A stretch of DNA of 64,000 bases from Flavobacterium sp. N1994 (GTDB taxonomy: Bacteria > Bacteroidota > Bacteroidia > Flavobacteriales > Flavobacteriaceae): contig NZ_CP109999.1 of NCBI RefSeq assembly GCF_025947145.1, forward strand, positions 186,001-250,000, read 5' to 3'. Under the pieces are notes generated by a model. That model saw only the letters and a program-made list of their open reading frames with translations, was not told the DNA's origin and did no database searches. Below are positions 43,597 to 52,181 of the stretch, piece after piece (the stretch's first letter is position 1; each line of letters starts with the position of its first letter). Position numbers and translations under genes: made by a program.

Positions 43597-44094
43597 ATGA
43601 AACAGACCTATTTTAATGCAATAGCATTAGCAGATAAACCCTTTATTTCTTGGATATCAGTTGGAAGTTTTACTCCTGAAGAATTTGCTGCTTCTGAGTA
43701 TGCAGATGATCCTTTGATTATACCAGAAGATGAAGTTCCTTTTCCTTACAATGTTTTTGGCGTTTGTCCTAAAAAGATTGTTTCAGGTGTTTTAGAGGAT
43801 AGAAGTCCAGCAGAAATGGCAGTTTTTGAAGCTGAGTGGATTATAGAGGATAGTTTGAAATTAGAACGAAGAAAAAAACAAGGAATTGATGATAATAAAT
43901 TCTCTTATGATGGTCAATACTTCCCAATGGATGAAGTTAGCCGGTTGTTTTATTTAGCCATTGAAAAGAATCGTTGTAATACTAAAATCAAAACAATGAG
44001 TAATACACTTTACTCTTTGCTTGATGCTGATATTGATGACTTTTTAGCAGCTTATTACTCAAGATTATTAACTATATCTCAACATACAATCTAA
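43597..44094 (+). CDS. Tail-fibre accessory protein (DUF4376-like)
   Basis: 165 aa. ERRKKQGIDDNKFSYDGQYFPMDEVSRLFYLAIEKNRC resembles the DUF4376-type module of tail-fibre assembly proteins (GI...Y/NG...TD...S). N-terminal half is acidic and unrecognised. Confidence 0.45.
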   Translation: MKQTYFNAIALADKPFISWISVGSFTPEEFAASEYADDPLIIPEDEVPFPYNVFGVCPKKIVSGVLEDRSPAEMAVFEAEWIIEDSLKLERRKKQGIDDNKFSYDGQYFPMDEVSRLFYLAIEKNRCNTKIKTMSNTLYSLLDADIDDFLAAYYSRLLTISQHTI

Positions 44095-44804
44095 TGTTAC
44101 AGAACGGAAACCCACCACAAAAAATTGATACTCCTGAGCGATTAGCCTGGGCAGTTGGTAAAGACCCGAAAACGTATGAGTCTGCTGCTGACTATAATTT
44201 TTTATTGGATAGGATAACTGTACTTTGGGCTATAGCTAATCCAAGTAGTGCTAATTTCCATCCAAGTAAAAAAGTTGATTTAGGGACTATTACTGGGTCA
44301 TTTATAACTTACATAAACACGCATACTGCAAGAGTATTTCCAGAACCTTGTTTTTTAGTTTATAAAATAGGCGTGGTTGAATATATATATGCATTTGTTG
44401 GTATTGGTGGAACTTATGGAACTGGTCAAGGTCAAGTGAATGAAAGTCAGTTTATATTATTGACCTCAAGTGATATTCAGGAGGCAGTTCTGCCTTTGCG
44501 TAAAATAGCTGTAGGTACTCTTACTGGAACTGTCTACGCTGCCGGTAAAAATTCTCTAGGTTATGATATTGAAGTAACTCAAGTTGCTGATTATTGGTTG
44601 ACTAATGTGCCCTATTTTCCTACTACTGTTGTGCGAATTCAAGAGCCTTTAACTATAAATGTTGAAGCAGGAGGTTTTGTTAAGGCATCTTGGTTTAATC
44701 AGGGAGGATTTGTGGCGTTAAAAAATGTTTACTGGCCACTTGATGGAGCAACTTCTGATGGAGGTGAGTTTTCGCATGCGTATATTGAATTTGAACAATT
44801 ATAG
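44094..44804 (+). CDS. Hypothetical fibre-region protein
   Basis: 236 aa, beta-rich. DTPERLAWAVGKDPKTYESAADYNFLLDRITVLW at the start and IEVTQVADYWLTNVPYFPTTVVRI later; not recognised. It sits between fibre-type genes and probably builds the distal tail. Confidence 0.5.
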   Translation: MLQNGNPPQKIDTPERLAWAVGKDPKTYESAADYNFLLDRITVLWAIANPSSANFHPSKKVDLGTITGSFITYINTHTARVFPEPCFLVYKIGVVEYIYAFVGIGGTYGTGQGQVNESQFILLTSSDIQEAVLPLRKIAVGTLTGTVYAAGKNSLGYDIEVTQVADYWLTNVPYFPTTVVRIQEPLTINVEAGGFVKASWFNQGGFVALKNVYWPLDGATSDGGEFSHAYIEFEQL

Positions 44805-44806
44805 TT

Positions 44807-45127
44807 ATGAAACAACAGGTAACCATTGACCCAAGTATAGCAGCTGTTGTGAATATTGCCTCAGTTGGTAAAAAAGAAATTGTACCCATCTATTTTACTG
44901 CACCAGAAAATTGGAGTGGAGACTACACGTTTAAGCTTTGGAATTCTGATGTAAAAAATACAGAAATACTAGTTACAGGAACTCCTATTGGAATAGCAAC
45001 AAACGTGATGACTTTGACTATTGATCCAACGGCTCAAGCAATTCCTAAAGGACTATACTATTACGAAATAATGCACACTCAAACTTCAAGAGTATTATTT
45101 AAAGGCACTTTAAACATAGTTGAATAA
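44807..45127 (+). CDS. Small beta-sandwich tail protein
   Basis: 106 aa with an Ig-like strand pattern ([46 protein letters not shown]) like upper-baseplate or BppU-type N-terminal domains. Lies directly before the collagen-like fibre. Confidence 0.5.
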   Translation: MKQQVTIDPSIAAVVNIASVGKKEIVPIYFTAPENWSGDYTFKLWNSDVKNTEILVTGTPIGIATNVMTLTIDPTAQAIPKGLYYYEIMHTQTSRVLFKGTLNIVE

Positions 45128-46410
45128 TGGATGTAATCATTACATCGGCTGAGCCAATTCAAGTTACTATTACTTGCGACAAACCAAATATCCTGGAGGT
45201 GGTTGGTGCGGAACCAATTAATGTTACCGTTGCTTTTATTCGTGGTGAAAAGGGAGAAAAAGGCGATGCAGGAGATGTAGGTCCACAAGGATTGAAAGGC
45301 GACAAAGGTGATACTGGCACAACCGGAGCGACTGGTGCAACAGGACCACAAGGACCAACAGGATTAACCGGAGCGACTGGTGCAACAGGACCACAAGGAT
45401 TGAAAGGCGACAAAGGTGATACTGGTGATGCAGGTCCACAAGGATTGAAAGGTGACAAAGGTGATACTGGTGCAACAGGACCACAAGGATTGAAAGGCGA
45501 CAAAGGCGATACTGGAGATACAGGCCCACAAGGATTGAAAGGCGACAAAGGAGATACTGGTGCAGCAGGAGCGCAAGGTCCACAAGGACCACAAGGACCA
45601 ACAGGAGCTACTGGTGCAACAGGACCACAAGGGCCAACAGGATTAACCGGAGCTACAGGTGCAACTGGACCACAAGGACCACAAGGACCAACAGGATTAA
45701 CAGGAGCTACTGGTGCAACAGGACCACAAGGGCCAACAGGATTAACCGGAGCTACAGGTGCAACTGGACCACAAGGACCAACAGGAGCTACTGGTGCAAC
45801 TGGGGCTCCGGGTAGTGACGCTACAGTTCCTACTGCAGATGCAACTACTGCAGGTAAAATGAAGCTTTATACATCTACTGGTTCTAGTACTGATGGAACT
45901 ATGACCCGTAAGGCTATTACTGATGAATTAGCTGCTAGAACAAAAATATTAATTAAAGATACTACTACAAGTACGGCTCCTAGTACCACAAGTGAAAGTT
46001 TATTAAAATCATACACTTTTACTCCAGGCACTTTACCAACAAGTGGTTTTCTTGATGTATTTGTTTATGCTTCAAGAAGTGGAGGTAGTGCCGCATATAC
46101 AATCAATATTAAAATAAATTCCACTAATAATTTTGCTACAGCGGCTTTAATAGCATCACCAACAACAGGAGGTAACTTTAATCCTCAAATGCAAATTAAT
46201 AGAAAATTTACTTTAAAAGGAGGAAATATTTTAACAGCAGCCCTTACATCTGCTGGTAATAATAATTATACTGACATAGGAGCTTTTAGTAGTGGAGTAT
46301 CTGCAGCTTGCGATAACACTGTAAATAGTGTTTATTTATACGTATCAATAACTCCTACTAGTTCAGCATCATCATGCCAAATTGAAGCAGTTGAAATTAA
46401 AACGATATGA
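45127..46410 (+). CDS. Collagen-like tail fibre (receptor-binding)
   Basis: 427 aa. An N-terminal attachment domain (1-37), about 200 residues of Gly-x-y collagen repeats (mostly [13 protein letters not shown] and [15 protein letters not shown] units), and a C-terminal head domain (about 235-427) likely binding the host surface. The DNA under the repeat is a GC-richer minisatellite. Collagen stalks form trimers in phage fibres. Confidence 0.8.
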   Translation: MDVIITSAEPIQVTITCDKPNILEVVGAEPINVTVAFIRGEKGEKGDAGDVGPQGLKGDKGDTGTTGATGATGPQGPTGLTGATGATGPQGLKGDKGDTGDAGPQGLKGDKGDTGATGPQGLKGDKGDTGDTGPQGLKGDKGDTGAAGAQGPQGPQGPTGATGATGPQGPTGLTGATGATGPQGPQGPTGLTGATGATGPQGPTGLTGATGATGPQGPTGATGATGAPGSDATVPTADATTAGKMKLYTSTGSSTDGTMTRKAITDELAARTKILIKDTTTSTAPSTTSESLLKSYTFTPGTLPTSGFLDVFVYASRSGGSAAYTINIKINSTNNFATAALIASPTTGGNFNPQMQINRKFTLKGGNILTAALTSAGNNNYTDIGAFSSGVSAACDNTVNSVYLYVSITPTSSASSCQIEAVEIKTI

Positions 46411-46832
46411 AAACAGTAATTGATAAAAATTCAGGAAAAGTGCTTTTTGTAACTGCAATTGAGGTAGAACTTAGTAGTGACCAAATCTTAATTGATGATT
46501 ATCCTACTGGAGATTTTAATAATCCTTACTATAGCACTTCCAAAAAAGAATTTTACGAAGGTATTCCAGTTATTGAAGTGGTTCCAGTTCCTGTAGAAGT
46601 TGCTCTTTGGCGAATAAGAACCATTTTGAAACTTAATGATAAAGAAAGTATTATTGAAGATACTTTAAATAGTTTCGAGGATCCAATAAAAACTGCTGCA
46701 CTCAATATTTGGCAATTTGGCACAACAATAGAAAGGCAAAGTCAAACGGTTTTTTTATTGCAAAGCATATTGGAAATGACAAATGAACAGGTTGATGAAA
46801 TATTTATACAAGCAAACAATATACAATTATGA
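46407..46832 (+). CDS. Putative tail fibre chaperone
   Basis: 141 aa, starting [14 protein letters not shown], with a [22 protein letters not shown] segment typical of small proteins encoded directly after phage fibres. It overlaps the fibre gene by 4 bases. Function inferred from context. Confidence 0.5.
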   Translation: MKTVIDKNSGKVLFVTAIEVELSSDQILIDDYPTGDFNNPYYSTSKKEFYEGIPVIEVVPVPVEVALWRIRTILKLNDKESIIEDTLNSFEDPIKTAALNIWQFGTTIERQSQTVFLLQSILEMTNEQVDEIFIQANNIQL

Positions 46833-47185
46833 AAAAGTACTTAAGTCTTAGAACGCTATACCACATCTTAATTGGAATAGCAATTGGCTATGATTTCTTT
46901 TTAGTGTGTGGACTGAACACAAAAAACTTTCCATTGACTGTTGAGTATTGGAATAACTATTTTACTCCTTTGATTGGATTATTACCGGCAGGTTTCATTT
47001 GCTTTAAATGGGATCAATGGCAGCAGGAAAAGTTTAAAGTCAATCAAGACATTGTTAAAGTATATATAACTGCTGTATCGGGAGTATTTGGCGGTCTTTT
47101 TGATATGTTATATCCTAATTGGATTTTTGCAGTAGTCTTTTCTGTAGTTTCTGTTGTGTTGATTTTGAGGCACTACAAGGAATAA
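46829..47185 (+). CDS. Small membrane protein, holin candidate
   Basis: 118 aa with up to four hydrophobic stretches (residues 11-28, 43-60, 73-95, 97-112). It is the last gene of the late tail block and overlaps the preceding gene by 4 bases. A holin for the GH24 lysozyme encoded far upstream would have this size, but no family match is visible. Confidence 0.45.
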   Translation: MKKYLSLRTLYHILIGIAIGYDFFLVCGLNTKNFPLTVEYWNNYFTPLIGLLPAGFICFKWDQWQQEKFKVNQDIVKVYITAVSGVFGGLFDMLYPNWIFAVVFSVVSVVLILRHYKE

Positions 47186-47245
47186 GGTAGAAAGTGTAGT
47201 TCTCTGGAGGAGAGAATAAAAAAAGCCCTCCGACATTTAAAAACT

Positions 47246-47338
47246 TCTCACGGTTATTTAAACTGACACACTCAAGGTCGTCGGAGGACAAAAGTCTTCT
47301 GAGCCTTGAGTGTTTTCGTTTATATAATAGCCGTGAGA
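47246..47338 (+). ncRNA. Structured RNA candidate upstream of the TS-like gene
   Basis: A closing stem (47246-47253 with 47331-47338, extendable), a perfect inner stem of 10 bp (47268-47277 with 47304-47313) and an apical stem (47282-47289 with 47294-47301, two wobbles, loop aaaa) stack into one long hairpin of 93 bases. It separates the tail genes from the DNA-modification genes and has no simple terminator tail. It may be an attenuator, riboswitch-like leader or small RNA. Confidence 0.5.
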
Positions 47339-47381
47339 GGCGCAAAGATAGAATAATAATCATCAATCAACAATCAAAAAA

Positions 47382-48023
47382 ATGAACAAGTACCATGAAA
47401 TTTTGACAAAAATTGTCAAGAAAGGCAAACGCCAGGAGAACAAAAAAGGAGCAATTACTTATTTGCTAAATCAATCACTTGAACTAAAGCCAATTGACTT
47501 ATTGGAGCTGTTTGAGGGGCATCCATTGGTAAAAAAGAAGCTTAAAGATGAGCTAAACTTATTTATGAGTGGTGAGCGATCAACAGAAGCTTACAGGAGT
47601 ATTGGAGTGAATTGGTGGGATTACTGTGGCCCGATATTAGTCAACAGTTATCCAACTTACTTTGAACAGCTGCCAAAACTTATTGATAAAATTAACCGTG
47701 AAAAGCGGCCGTCTAAGAATTATGTTTTGTTTCTGGGTTCTACCAACACAGAGAGCAACCAACAGCCATGTTTAAGCCTGGTGCAATTTCAAATAGAAAA
47801 CAATAAGTTGGTTGTGACTGCGTATCAAAGAAGCTCTGATGCTTCTCTTGGATTACCTTGTGATATCTATCACTTGTATCTGATTAGCAAACAAATTAAT
47901 GTACAGCTTAAGAGCATAACATTATACTTGGGCAATGTACACATATATGAAAACAACCTCGAAGCAACTAATCAATTGCTCGATGGAAAACCTGCCACAT
48001 TTACACTAAATGTAGGTGCATAA
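47382..48023 (+). CDS. Thymidylate-synthase-family protein, short form
   Basis: 213 aa against about 264 for a standard thymidylate synthase. The core motifs remain: QPCLSLVQFQ with catalytic-type C130, YQRSSD at 148-153, SLGLPCDIYHLYL, and GNVHIYENNLE at 184-194 (for GDxHLYxNH). The N-terminal loop region is reduced (SGERSTEAYRSIG). TS relatives in phages also make hydroxymethyl-pyrimidines for DNA modification. Placed next to an adenine methyltransferase, it may serve phage DNA modification or nucleotide supply; which reaction is not known. Confidence 0.7.
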   Translation: MNKYHEILTKIVKKGKRQENKKGAITYLLNQSLELKPIDLLELFEGHPLVKKKLKDELNLFMSGERSTEAYRSIGVNWWDYCGPILVNSYPTYFEQLPKLIDKINREKRPSKNYVLFLGSTNTESNQQPCLSLVQFQIENNKLVVTAYQRSSDASLGLPCDIYHLYLISKQINVQLKSITLYLGNVHIYENNLEATNQLLDGKPATFTLNVGA

Positions 48024-48089
48024 ATAATCTTTAAACACACTATAAATATAGTGAACATCAATCAATAAAACAAATAATTAATCAAAAAA

Positions 48090-48914
48090 ATGAACAAAAA
48101 AACAAAGAATTTTAACACTGCGCCATTACCGTTTATGGAGCAAAAACGCAACTTTTTGAAAGATTTTAGCAAAGCTTTAGAGAACTATCCAGAAAACGCA
48201 ATTTATGTGGATTTATTTGGAGGTTCTGGGTTACTATCGCACACAGTAAAACAGCTTTATCCAAAAGCTAGAGTAATTTACAATGATTATGATAATTTTT
48301 CAGAAAGGCTAAAAAATATCGCTAAAACTAACGATTTGTTAGGAGATATCAGAGATATTTTAGAAGGATATCCTAAAGATAAAAAGATAGATGACCCTTA
48401 TAAAAGTGCAATAATTCAACGACTAGAGAAAGAGGATAAGACTGGATTTGTTGATTGGATTACTGTTAGTAGTTCTATCTTGTTTAGTGGTAAGTATCAT
48501 TTAAACCTGGAGGAGTTCCAGAAGGCAACATTATACAATACTGTTAGAATGAGTGACTATAATGCTGATGGATATCTTGAAGGTGTAGAGCGTGTGGCGG
48601 ATGACTATAAGAAGATATTCCAGGCGTTTAAAGATAATGAGTGTGTTGTCTTTTTGGTAGACCCACCATACTTATCTACTGATGTTAAAGCCTACAAGAG
48701 TTATTGGAAGCTTGCCGACTACTTGGATGTTCTAACAGTGCTTGATGGTACCAGATACTTCTACTTTACCAGTAATAAGTCATCTATAATTGAATTGTGT
48801 GAGTGGATTGAGAATAGTACTGTAGGTAATCCTTTTAAGGATGCCAATAGGTCTTATGTTACGAATGCAGTAAACTTTAATGCAACCTATACGGATATTA
48901 TGGTGTTTAAATAG
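48090..48914 (+). CDS. D12-class N6-adenine DNA methyltransferase
   Basis: 274 aa Dam-like enzyme using SAM. N-terminal FMEQKRNFLKDF, motif I DLFGGSGLL near residue 43 and catalytic motif IV DPPY near 191 are intact. No restriction enzyme is next to it, so it probably protects phage DNA against host restriction, comparable in place to mom in Mu. It is the last prophage gene, followed by a terminator. Confidence 0.85.
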   Translation: MNKKTKNFNTAPLPFMEQKRNFLKDFSKALENYPENAIYVDLFGGSGLLSHTVKQLYPKARVIYNDYDNFSERLKNIAKTNDLLGDIRDILEGYPKDKKIDDPYKSAIIQRLEKEDKTGFVDWITVSSSILFSGKYHLNLEEFQKATLYNTVRMSDYNADGYLEGVERVADDYKKIFQAFKDNECVVFLVDPPYLSTDVKAYKSYWKLADYLDVLTVLDGTRYFYFTSNKSSIIELCEWIENSTVGNPFKDANRSYVTNAVNFNATYTDIMVFK

Positions 48915-48919
48915 TATTA

Positions 48920-48952
48920 AAAAGGCGTTTAAATTGTATTTGAGCGCCTTTT
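48920..48952 (+). terminator. Terminator after the methyltransferase gene
   Basis: An 8-bp stem (48920-48927 with 48945-48952, aaaaggcg/cgcctttt) with a loop of 17 bases ends the prophage's right-hand transcript. Confidence 0.65.
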
Positions 48953-48982
48953 ACAATTTTTATGCATTCTGGTATAGAATGA

Positions 48983-49026
48983 TACTTTTTGATTTGAAAT
49001 AACGTACTTTTTGATTTTCCGATTAT
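48983..49026. promoter_or_regulatory. Right prophage end with two direct repeats
   Basis: The motif tactttttgattt occurs twice (48983-48995 and 49005-49017), 22 bases apart or two helical turns, and its inverted form occurs at the left end (13198-13210). These are probable transposase-binding sites; the end is at about 49026. Confidence 0.65.
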
Positions 49027-49080
49027 AAACGTGAACTTACCATAAATTCGGAATTGCGAGAAACGGCTGTTAGCAATAGT
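49027..49080. repeat. Right half of the interrupted intergenic repeat
   Basis: Starts with the second aaacgt, then gaacttaccataaattcgg and ends aaacggctgttagcaat. Joined to 13099-13189 it restores a repeat of about 137 bases like that at 12519-12679. Confidence 0.7.
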
Positions 49081-49090
49081 TTGTTTATTT

Positions 49091-49477
49091 CTAATTTGTA
49101 TCTGTTTTAAATAAATATGATGAAAAACAAATTAATGTAATATAACTAGCAGGAAATAGAAAACCAATATAGGAAAACAAAATTGAAAAATCAAGTAATG
49201 CAAATGTGCATATAACTCCAATTGATCCAATTATTGATGTCATTCTTTTAATGTTTATTTCTCTATAATTTTTCTCCTTCATCTTGCCTAAACATAAGTA
49301 AAGTATAAGAAATGTTGGCATTGATAAAATAGAAGCTACTAACATTGTTGCAAAAACTACTGGTCCAATTTCACTTAAGTTAAAAAGGGAGTGATCATTT
49401 AGATAAATATTGACTGGCCAATAAATGAAAGGCGTTACTAAGATTGTCATTAACCAAATTTTAGAAATATAATTCAT
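49091..49477 (-). CDS. Orphan membrane protein
   Basis: 128 aa with four hydrophobic helices (about 6-24, 38-60, 79-97, 99-119). I start at the ATG encoding MNYISKIWLM; two codons upstream is an alternative. It is the third reverse-strand orphan ORF followed by a copy of the same repeat. Function unknown. Confidence 0.55.
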   Translation of the reverse strand: MNYISKIWLMTILVTPFIYWPVNIYLNDHSLFNLSEIGPVVFATMLVASILSMPTFLILYLCLGKMKEKNYREINIKRMTSIIGSIGVICTFALLDFSILFSYIGFLFPASYITLICFSSYLFKTDTN

Positions 49478-49493
49478 AAACATATTGCAAGCT

Positions 49494-49552
49494 AGTTTTA
49501 CGTGGTTTTTTGCAAATTATGACTAACTTCCACATACAAGCTACTCATTAGC
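49494..49552. repeat. Possible degenerate repeat copy
   Basis: Begins tgcaagctagttttacg and ends cattagcagtcat, loosely like the ends of the full repeat, and flanks the other side of the 49091-49477 ORF. The similarity is weak. Confidence 0.3.
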
Positions 49553-49600
49553 AGTCATACCCCAAATATAATATTTTTAAAATAAACACCCCCAAAACCA

Positions 49601-49629
49601 AAAACCCCCACCATATAGGCAGGGGTTTT
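49601..49629 (-). terminator. Terminator of the 50333-49655 gene
   Basis: Stem of eight (aaaacccc at 49601-49608 with ggggtttt at 49622-49629). On the reverse strand it is followed by a T-rich tract, so it terminates the gene ending at 49655. Confidence 0.7.
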
Positions 49630-49654
49630 CTCGTCATGAAAACAAACTCAGAAA

Positions 49655-50333
49655 TCAAGGCAATTTCTTATCATTAGTAGTTACCCTAATGGCACGCATC
49701 CTACCAATATTCTTCGCAATGCTATACTCATCATAAGTAACCGTTTCTTTAAAAATCAACTTGCCTTTAGCAGCAATTTTACTAATAAAACCATACAATT
49801 CATCGTAGTGTGAACCGTTAGTCTCCGTAAGCTTCTTCAAACTATTCATATAGTCATTTTGCAAACTATTCTTCGCAGCAAGCTTCGTAATATAGTCATC
49901 AAGGACAGTTACAAATCCAGCCAACATACCCTCTTCCTCAAGAGCCGCTTGGTTACTCGTCACAAACTGTAATACGCCTTCCGTTTTCAAAACGGCACCT
50001 TCAATATTACCATTGTACAAATCATTTTTCAAAGCGGTGATCACCTGGGTATTCAACCCAGCATCAGCAACATAACTATTCAAAACCGTTAACTCTGCAT
50101 TCAAGGCAGCAGCCGTTTGATACAAGTCAGCCGTAACTTTCTTTTTTTTCTTCAGCTTTTACCACTCGGTTCTCCAATTTTTTTACAAAATTTAACTTGG
50201 TAGTAAAAGCAGTCAAAAACGCATTATTAAATTTAGGAAACTTAGCTACAATAGTAGGTTGGTCTCTCACAAAGCTTGGTAGTATAAAATCACCCAAAGC
50301 AGTGTATTCCTCTTTTTTAACTCTAGTAGACAT
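49655..50333 (-). pseudogene. Hypothetical gene interrupted by a frameshift in a poly-A run
   Basis: Two adjacent frames make up one gene. The N-terminal part (50333-50127, about 68 aa, MSTRVKKEEYTALGDFILPS) runs into TGA; the C-terminal part (49655-50125) has no ATG at its start and continues the sense (VTADLYQTAAALNAEL) if one A is removed from a run of eight A in the reverse-strand reading (50132-50148 region). The whole is about 226 aa, helical. It is either a real frameshift mutation, a sequencing error in a homopolymer, or regulated slippage. Family: a conserved flavobacterial hypothetical with no known role. Confidence 0.7.
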
Positions 50334-50493
50334 AACAATAAAAATTAAAAAGTAAAACAATAATTTAAAACTCAGTACACGTGTATTTTTCTCTTAACAA
50401 ATAACGTGCCAAAATTCCTACGCTAACAAAAATTTAACATTCTGTAAGCGAGGAACATGGCATAATAAAGGAAGAAAAATAACTACTAATGGC

Positions 50494-50775
50494 GGCGCAA
50501 GCTTTACTAATACTGGCGCAAATGATTCCAAGGTCGGCGCAAACGATTTCCAGTATGGCGCAACGAATTCCCAGTACGGCGCAAATGATTTCCAGTTGGG
50601 CGCAAACAATATCCAGTTAGGCGCAAATGATTTCCAGGTCGGCGCAAATAGTTTCCAGGCTGGCGCAAACAATATCCAGTATGGCGCAGATGATTCCCAG
50701 TACGGCGCAAAGACTTTCTAGGACGGCGCAAAGACTTTCTAGGTCGGCACAATACCCATCAGCATAGGCACAAAA
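50494..50775. repeat. 21-bp tandem repeat array (minisatellite)
   Basis: About 14 units of exactly 21 bases, starting every 21 positions from 50494 to 50767, with consensus ggcgcaaatgatttccagtan and the invariant ggcgca. The last two units degrade to ggcaca. Several frames stay open because the unit is a multiple of three (GANDFQY in one + frame), but no start codon or ribosome site supports coding. It lies downstream of ilvE in the 474-base space (50360-50833) that has no gene. Confidence 0.85.
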
Positions 50776-50833
50776 AAAACTCCGAGTCTCCCCGAAGTCT
50801 TATAATTCACAATTCACAATTTACAATTCACAA

Positions 50834-51898
50834 TTACACTTTAACCGTCCACCCAAAAGTATCCTCAGCCAGTTTGTATTGTATTTTAGTCAATGTATCT
50901 TTTAATTGTAATGCAATAGAGTTCTCTAGTTTAGGCAACTCATAATAATGCTCTTGATATTGAAATCCTACAATAGGACTCACCACCGCAGCCGTACCTG
51001 CACCAAATATTTCTTTCAAGCTACCATCCTTAGCACCAGCCACAATTTCGTCAACTAGTACAGAACGTTCCTCTACTTTAATGCCATCACGGTGCGCAAT
51101 GTCAATCAAACTCTTACGAGTAACACCATCCAAGATTCTTTCACTGGTAGGAGCAGTATAAATAGTATCGTTAATTCTAAAGAAAACATTCATCGTTCCG
51201 GCTTCTTCCAGTTTTGTATGAGTAGCATCGTCAGTCCAAATGATTTGTTGAAATCCTTGTTCTTGTGCCAACTTCTGTGGATAAAATTGAGAAGAATAAT
51301 TCCCAGCCGCTTTCGCAGCACCTATACCACCATTAGCAGCACGACTATAATGCTCAGCAATAATCACCTTCACTTCACCCGAATAATAAGAACGAGCAGG
51401 AGAGAGGATAATCATAAAACGATATTGTGTAGAAGGTTGGGCAATCACTCCCGAACCAATAGCAATCATAAACGGACGGATATACAACGTATTTCCCAAG
51501 CCTTTCTTTACCCAATTGCGTTCCAAATCTACAATGGTTTTTACACCACCAATAAAGATTTCTTCCGGAATTTCAGGCATCGCCATACGCACAGCCGACT
51601 TATTGAAACGGTCTAAGTTTTGGTCAGGTCTAAAAAGCCATACATCATCATGCTCATCTTTGTAAGCTTTCATTCCTTCAAAGATAGCTTGCCCATAATG
51701 GAACACTTTAGCCGAAGGATCAATCAAGAAAGGTTCGTAAGGTTTGATGATAGGTTTTTGCCATTGTCCTTCTTTAAAATCGCAAACCAACATATGGTCG
51801 GTAAATACATTTCCGAAGGCAAGATTTTCGAAATCAACTTCGTTAATTTTAGAGGTCTTAGCGCTAACTATATCGATTTCGTGAGTAGTTTTTAGCAT
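50834..51898 (-). CDS. ilvE: Branched-chain amino-acid aminotransferase
   Basis: 354 aa, PLP-dependent class IV aminotransferase that makes and degrades Leu, Ile and Val from their keto acids with glutamate. The PLP lysine lies in GAAKAAGNYSSQ, and SIALQLKDTLTKIQ closes the protein as in the BCAT-II-like family. Standard length. Its 3' end is followed by simple attcacaa repeats (about 50804-50834) and the minisatellite. Confidence 0.92.
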   Translation of the reverse strand: MLKTTHEIDIVSAKTSKINEVDFENLAFGNVFTDHMLVCDFKEGQWQKPIIKPYEPFLIDPSAKVFHYGQAIFEGMKAYKDEHDDVWLFRPDQNLDRFNKSAVRMAMPEIPEEIFIGGVKTIVDLERNWVKKGLGNTLYIRPFMIAIGSGVIAQPSTQYRFMIILSPARSYYSGEVKVIIAEHYSRAANGGIGAAKAAGNYSSQFYPQKLAQEQGFQQIIWTDDATHTKLEEAGTMNVFFRINDTIYTAPTSERILDGVTRKSLIDIAHRDGIKVEERSVLVDEIVAGAKDGSLKEIFGAGTAAVVSPIVGFQYQEHYYELPKLENSIALQLKDTLTKIQYKLAEDTFGWTVKV

Positions 51899-51988
51899 AA
51901 TTAAGGTAAAGATTTAATTTAGAAAACAATTCAAAACACTGATAATTAATAGGTTGTAATTTGTTTTCTAAAAATTAGAGTTGTGTTG

Positions 51989-52007
51989 TTAGTTTTTGTA
52001 AAACTAA
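51989..52007. promoter_or_regulatory. Palindrome in the ilvE-DUF4920 divergent region
   Basis: A perfect 8-3-8 palindrome ttagtttt-tgt-aaaactaa in the 283-base space upstream of ilvE and the 52182 gene. It could be an operator or a structured leader for ilvE; no more can be told. Confidence 0.45.
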
Positions 52008-52150
52008 TAAAAATAGGTTTACATTTTGCATCCGTTCAAAAAATTGAATACTTTTTTTGAAATACCCATTTTAGCCTTGTTTTATAGGGCATCTTCGCAA
52101 TAAAAAACAAAAATAATTGTCATTTTAACACGCTTTTTTGCTATTCTTTT

Positions 52151-52158
52151 TACATTTG
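52151..52158 (+). promoter_or_regulatory. Probable -7 promoter box for the DUF4920 gene
   Basis: TAcaTTTG matches the Bacteroidota TAnnTTTG consensus and lies 23 bases before the ATG at 52182. No convincing -33 TTG is found at the usual spacing. Confidence 0.6.
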
Positions 52159-52181
52159 CAATACATTTAAAAAACACTCTC

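Larger units (their letters stand above)
13189..49026 (+). mobile_element. Mu-like transposable prophage, about 35.8 kb
   Basis: A complete-looking transposable phage: S24 repressor, D286-D354-E391 transposase, MuB-type ATPase, DUF3164, GemA-like protein, terminase, gp29-type portal, MuF, ClpP-like protease, capsid, contractile-tail set, lysis genes and a terminal methyltransferase. Ends are fixed by the interrupted host repeat: aaacgt occurs at 13184-13189 and again at 49027-49032, probably the target duplication (5-6 bp). The termini show related inverted sequences (left ggaaaaaccaaaagta, right read inward ggaaaatcaaaaagta). The exact terminal base is uncertain by 1-2 positions, and the ends do not show the canonical TG...CA. 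Confidence 0.9.

Noticed and set aside
45159..45630. Long open frames on the reverse strand under the collagen repeats
   Set aside because: They arise from the GC-rich Gly-x-y repeat; translations are Pro/Ser or Leu/Val repeats without sense.
45127..46410. Diversity-generating retroelement target in the fibre gene
   Set aside because: No reverse transcriptase or template repeat is seen.
50418..50752. Reverse-strand proteins of heptad repeats
   Set aside because: The unit is 21 bases, so several frames stay open by chance; no start or upstream signal.
50494..50775. CRISPR array
   Set aside because: Units are contiguous with no spacers and no cas genes are present.
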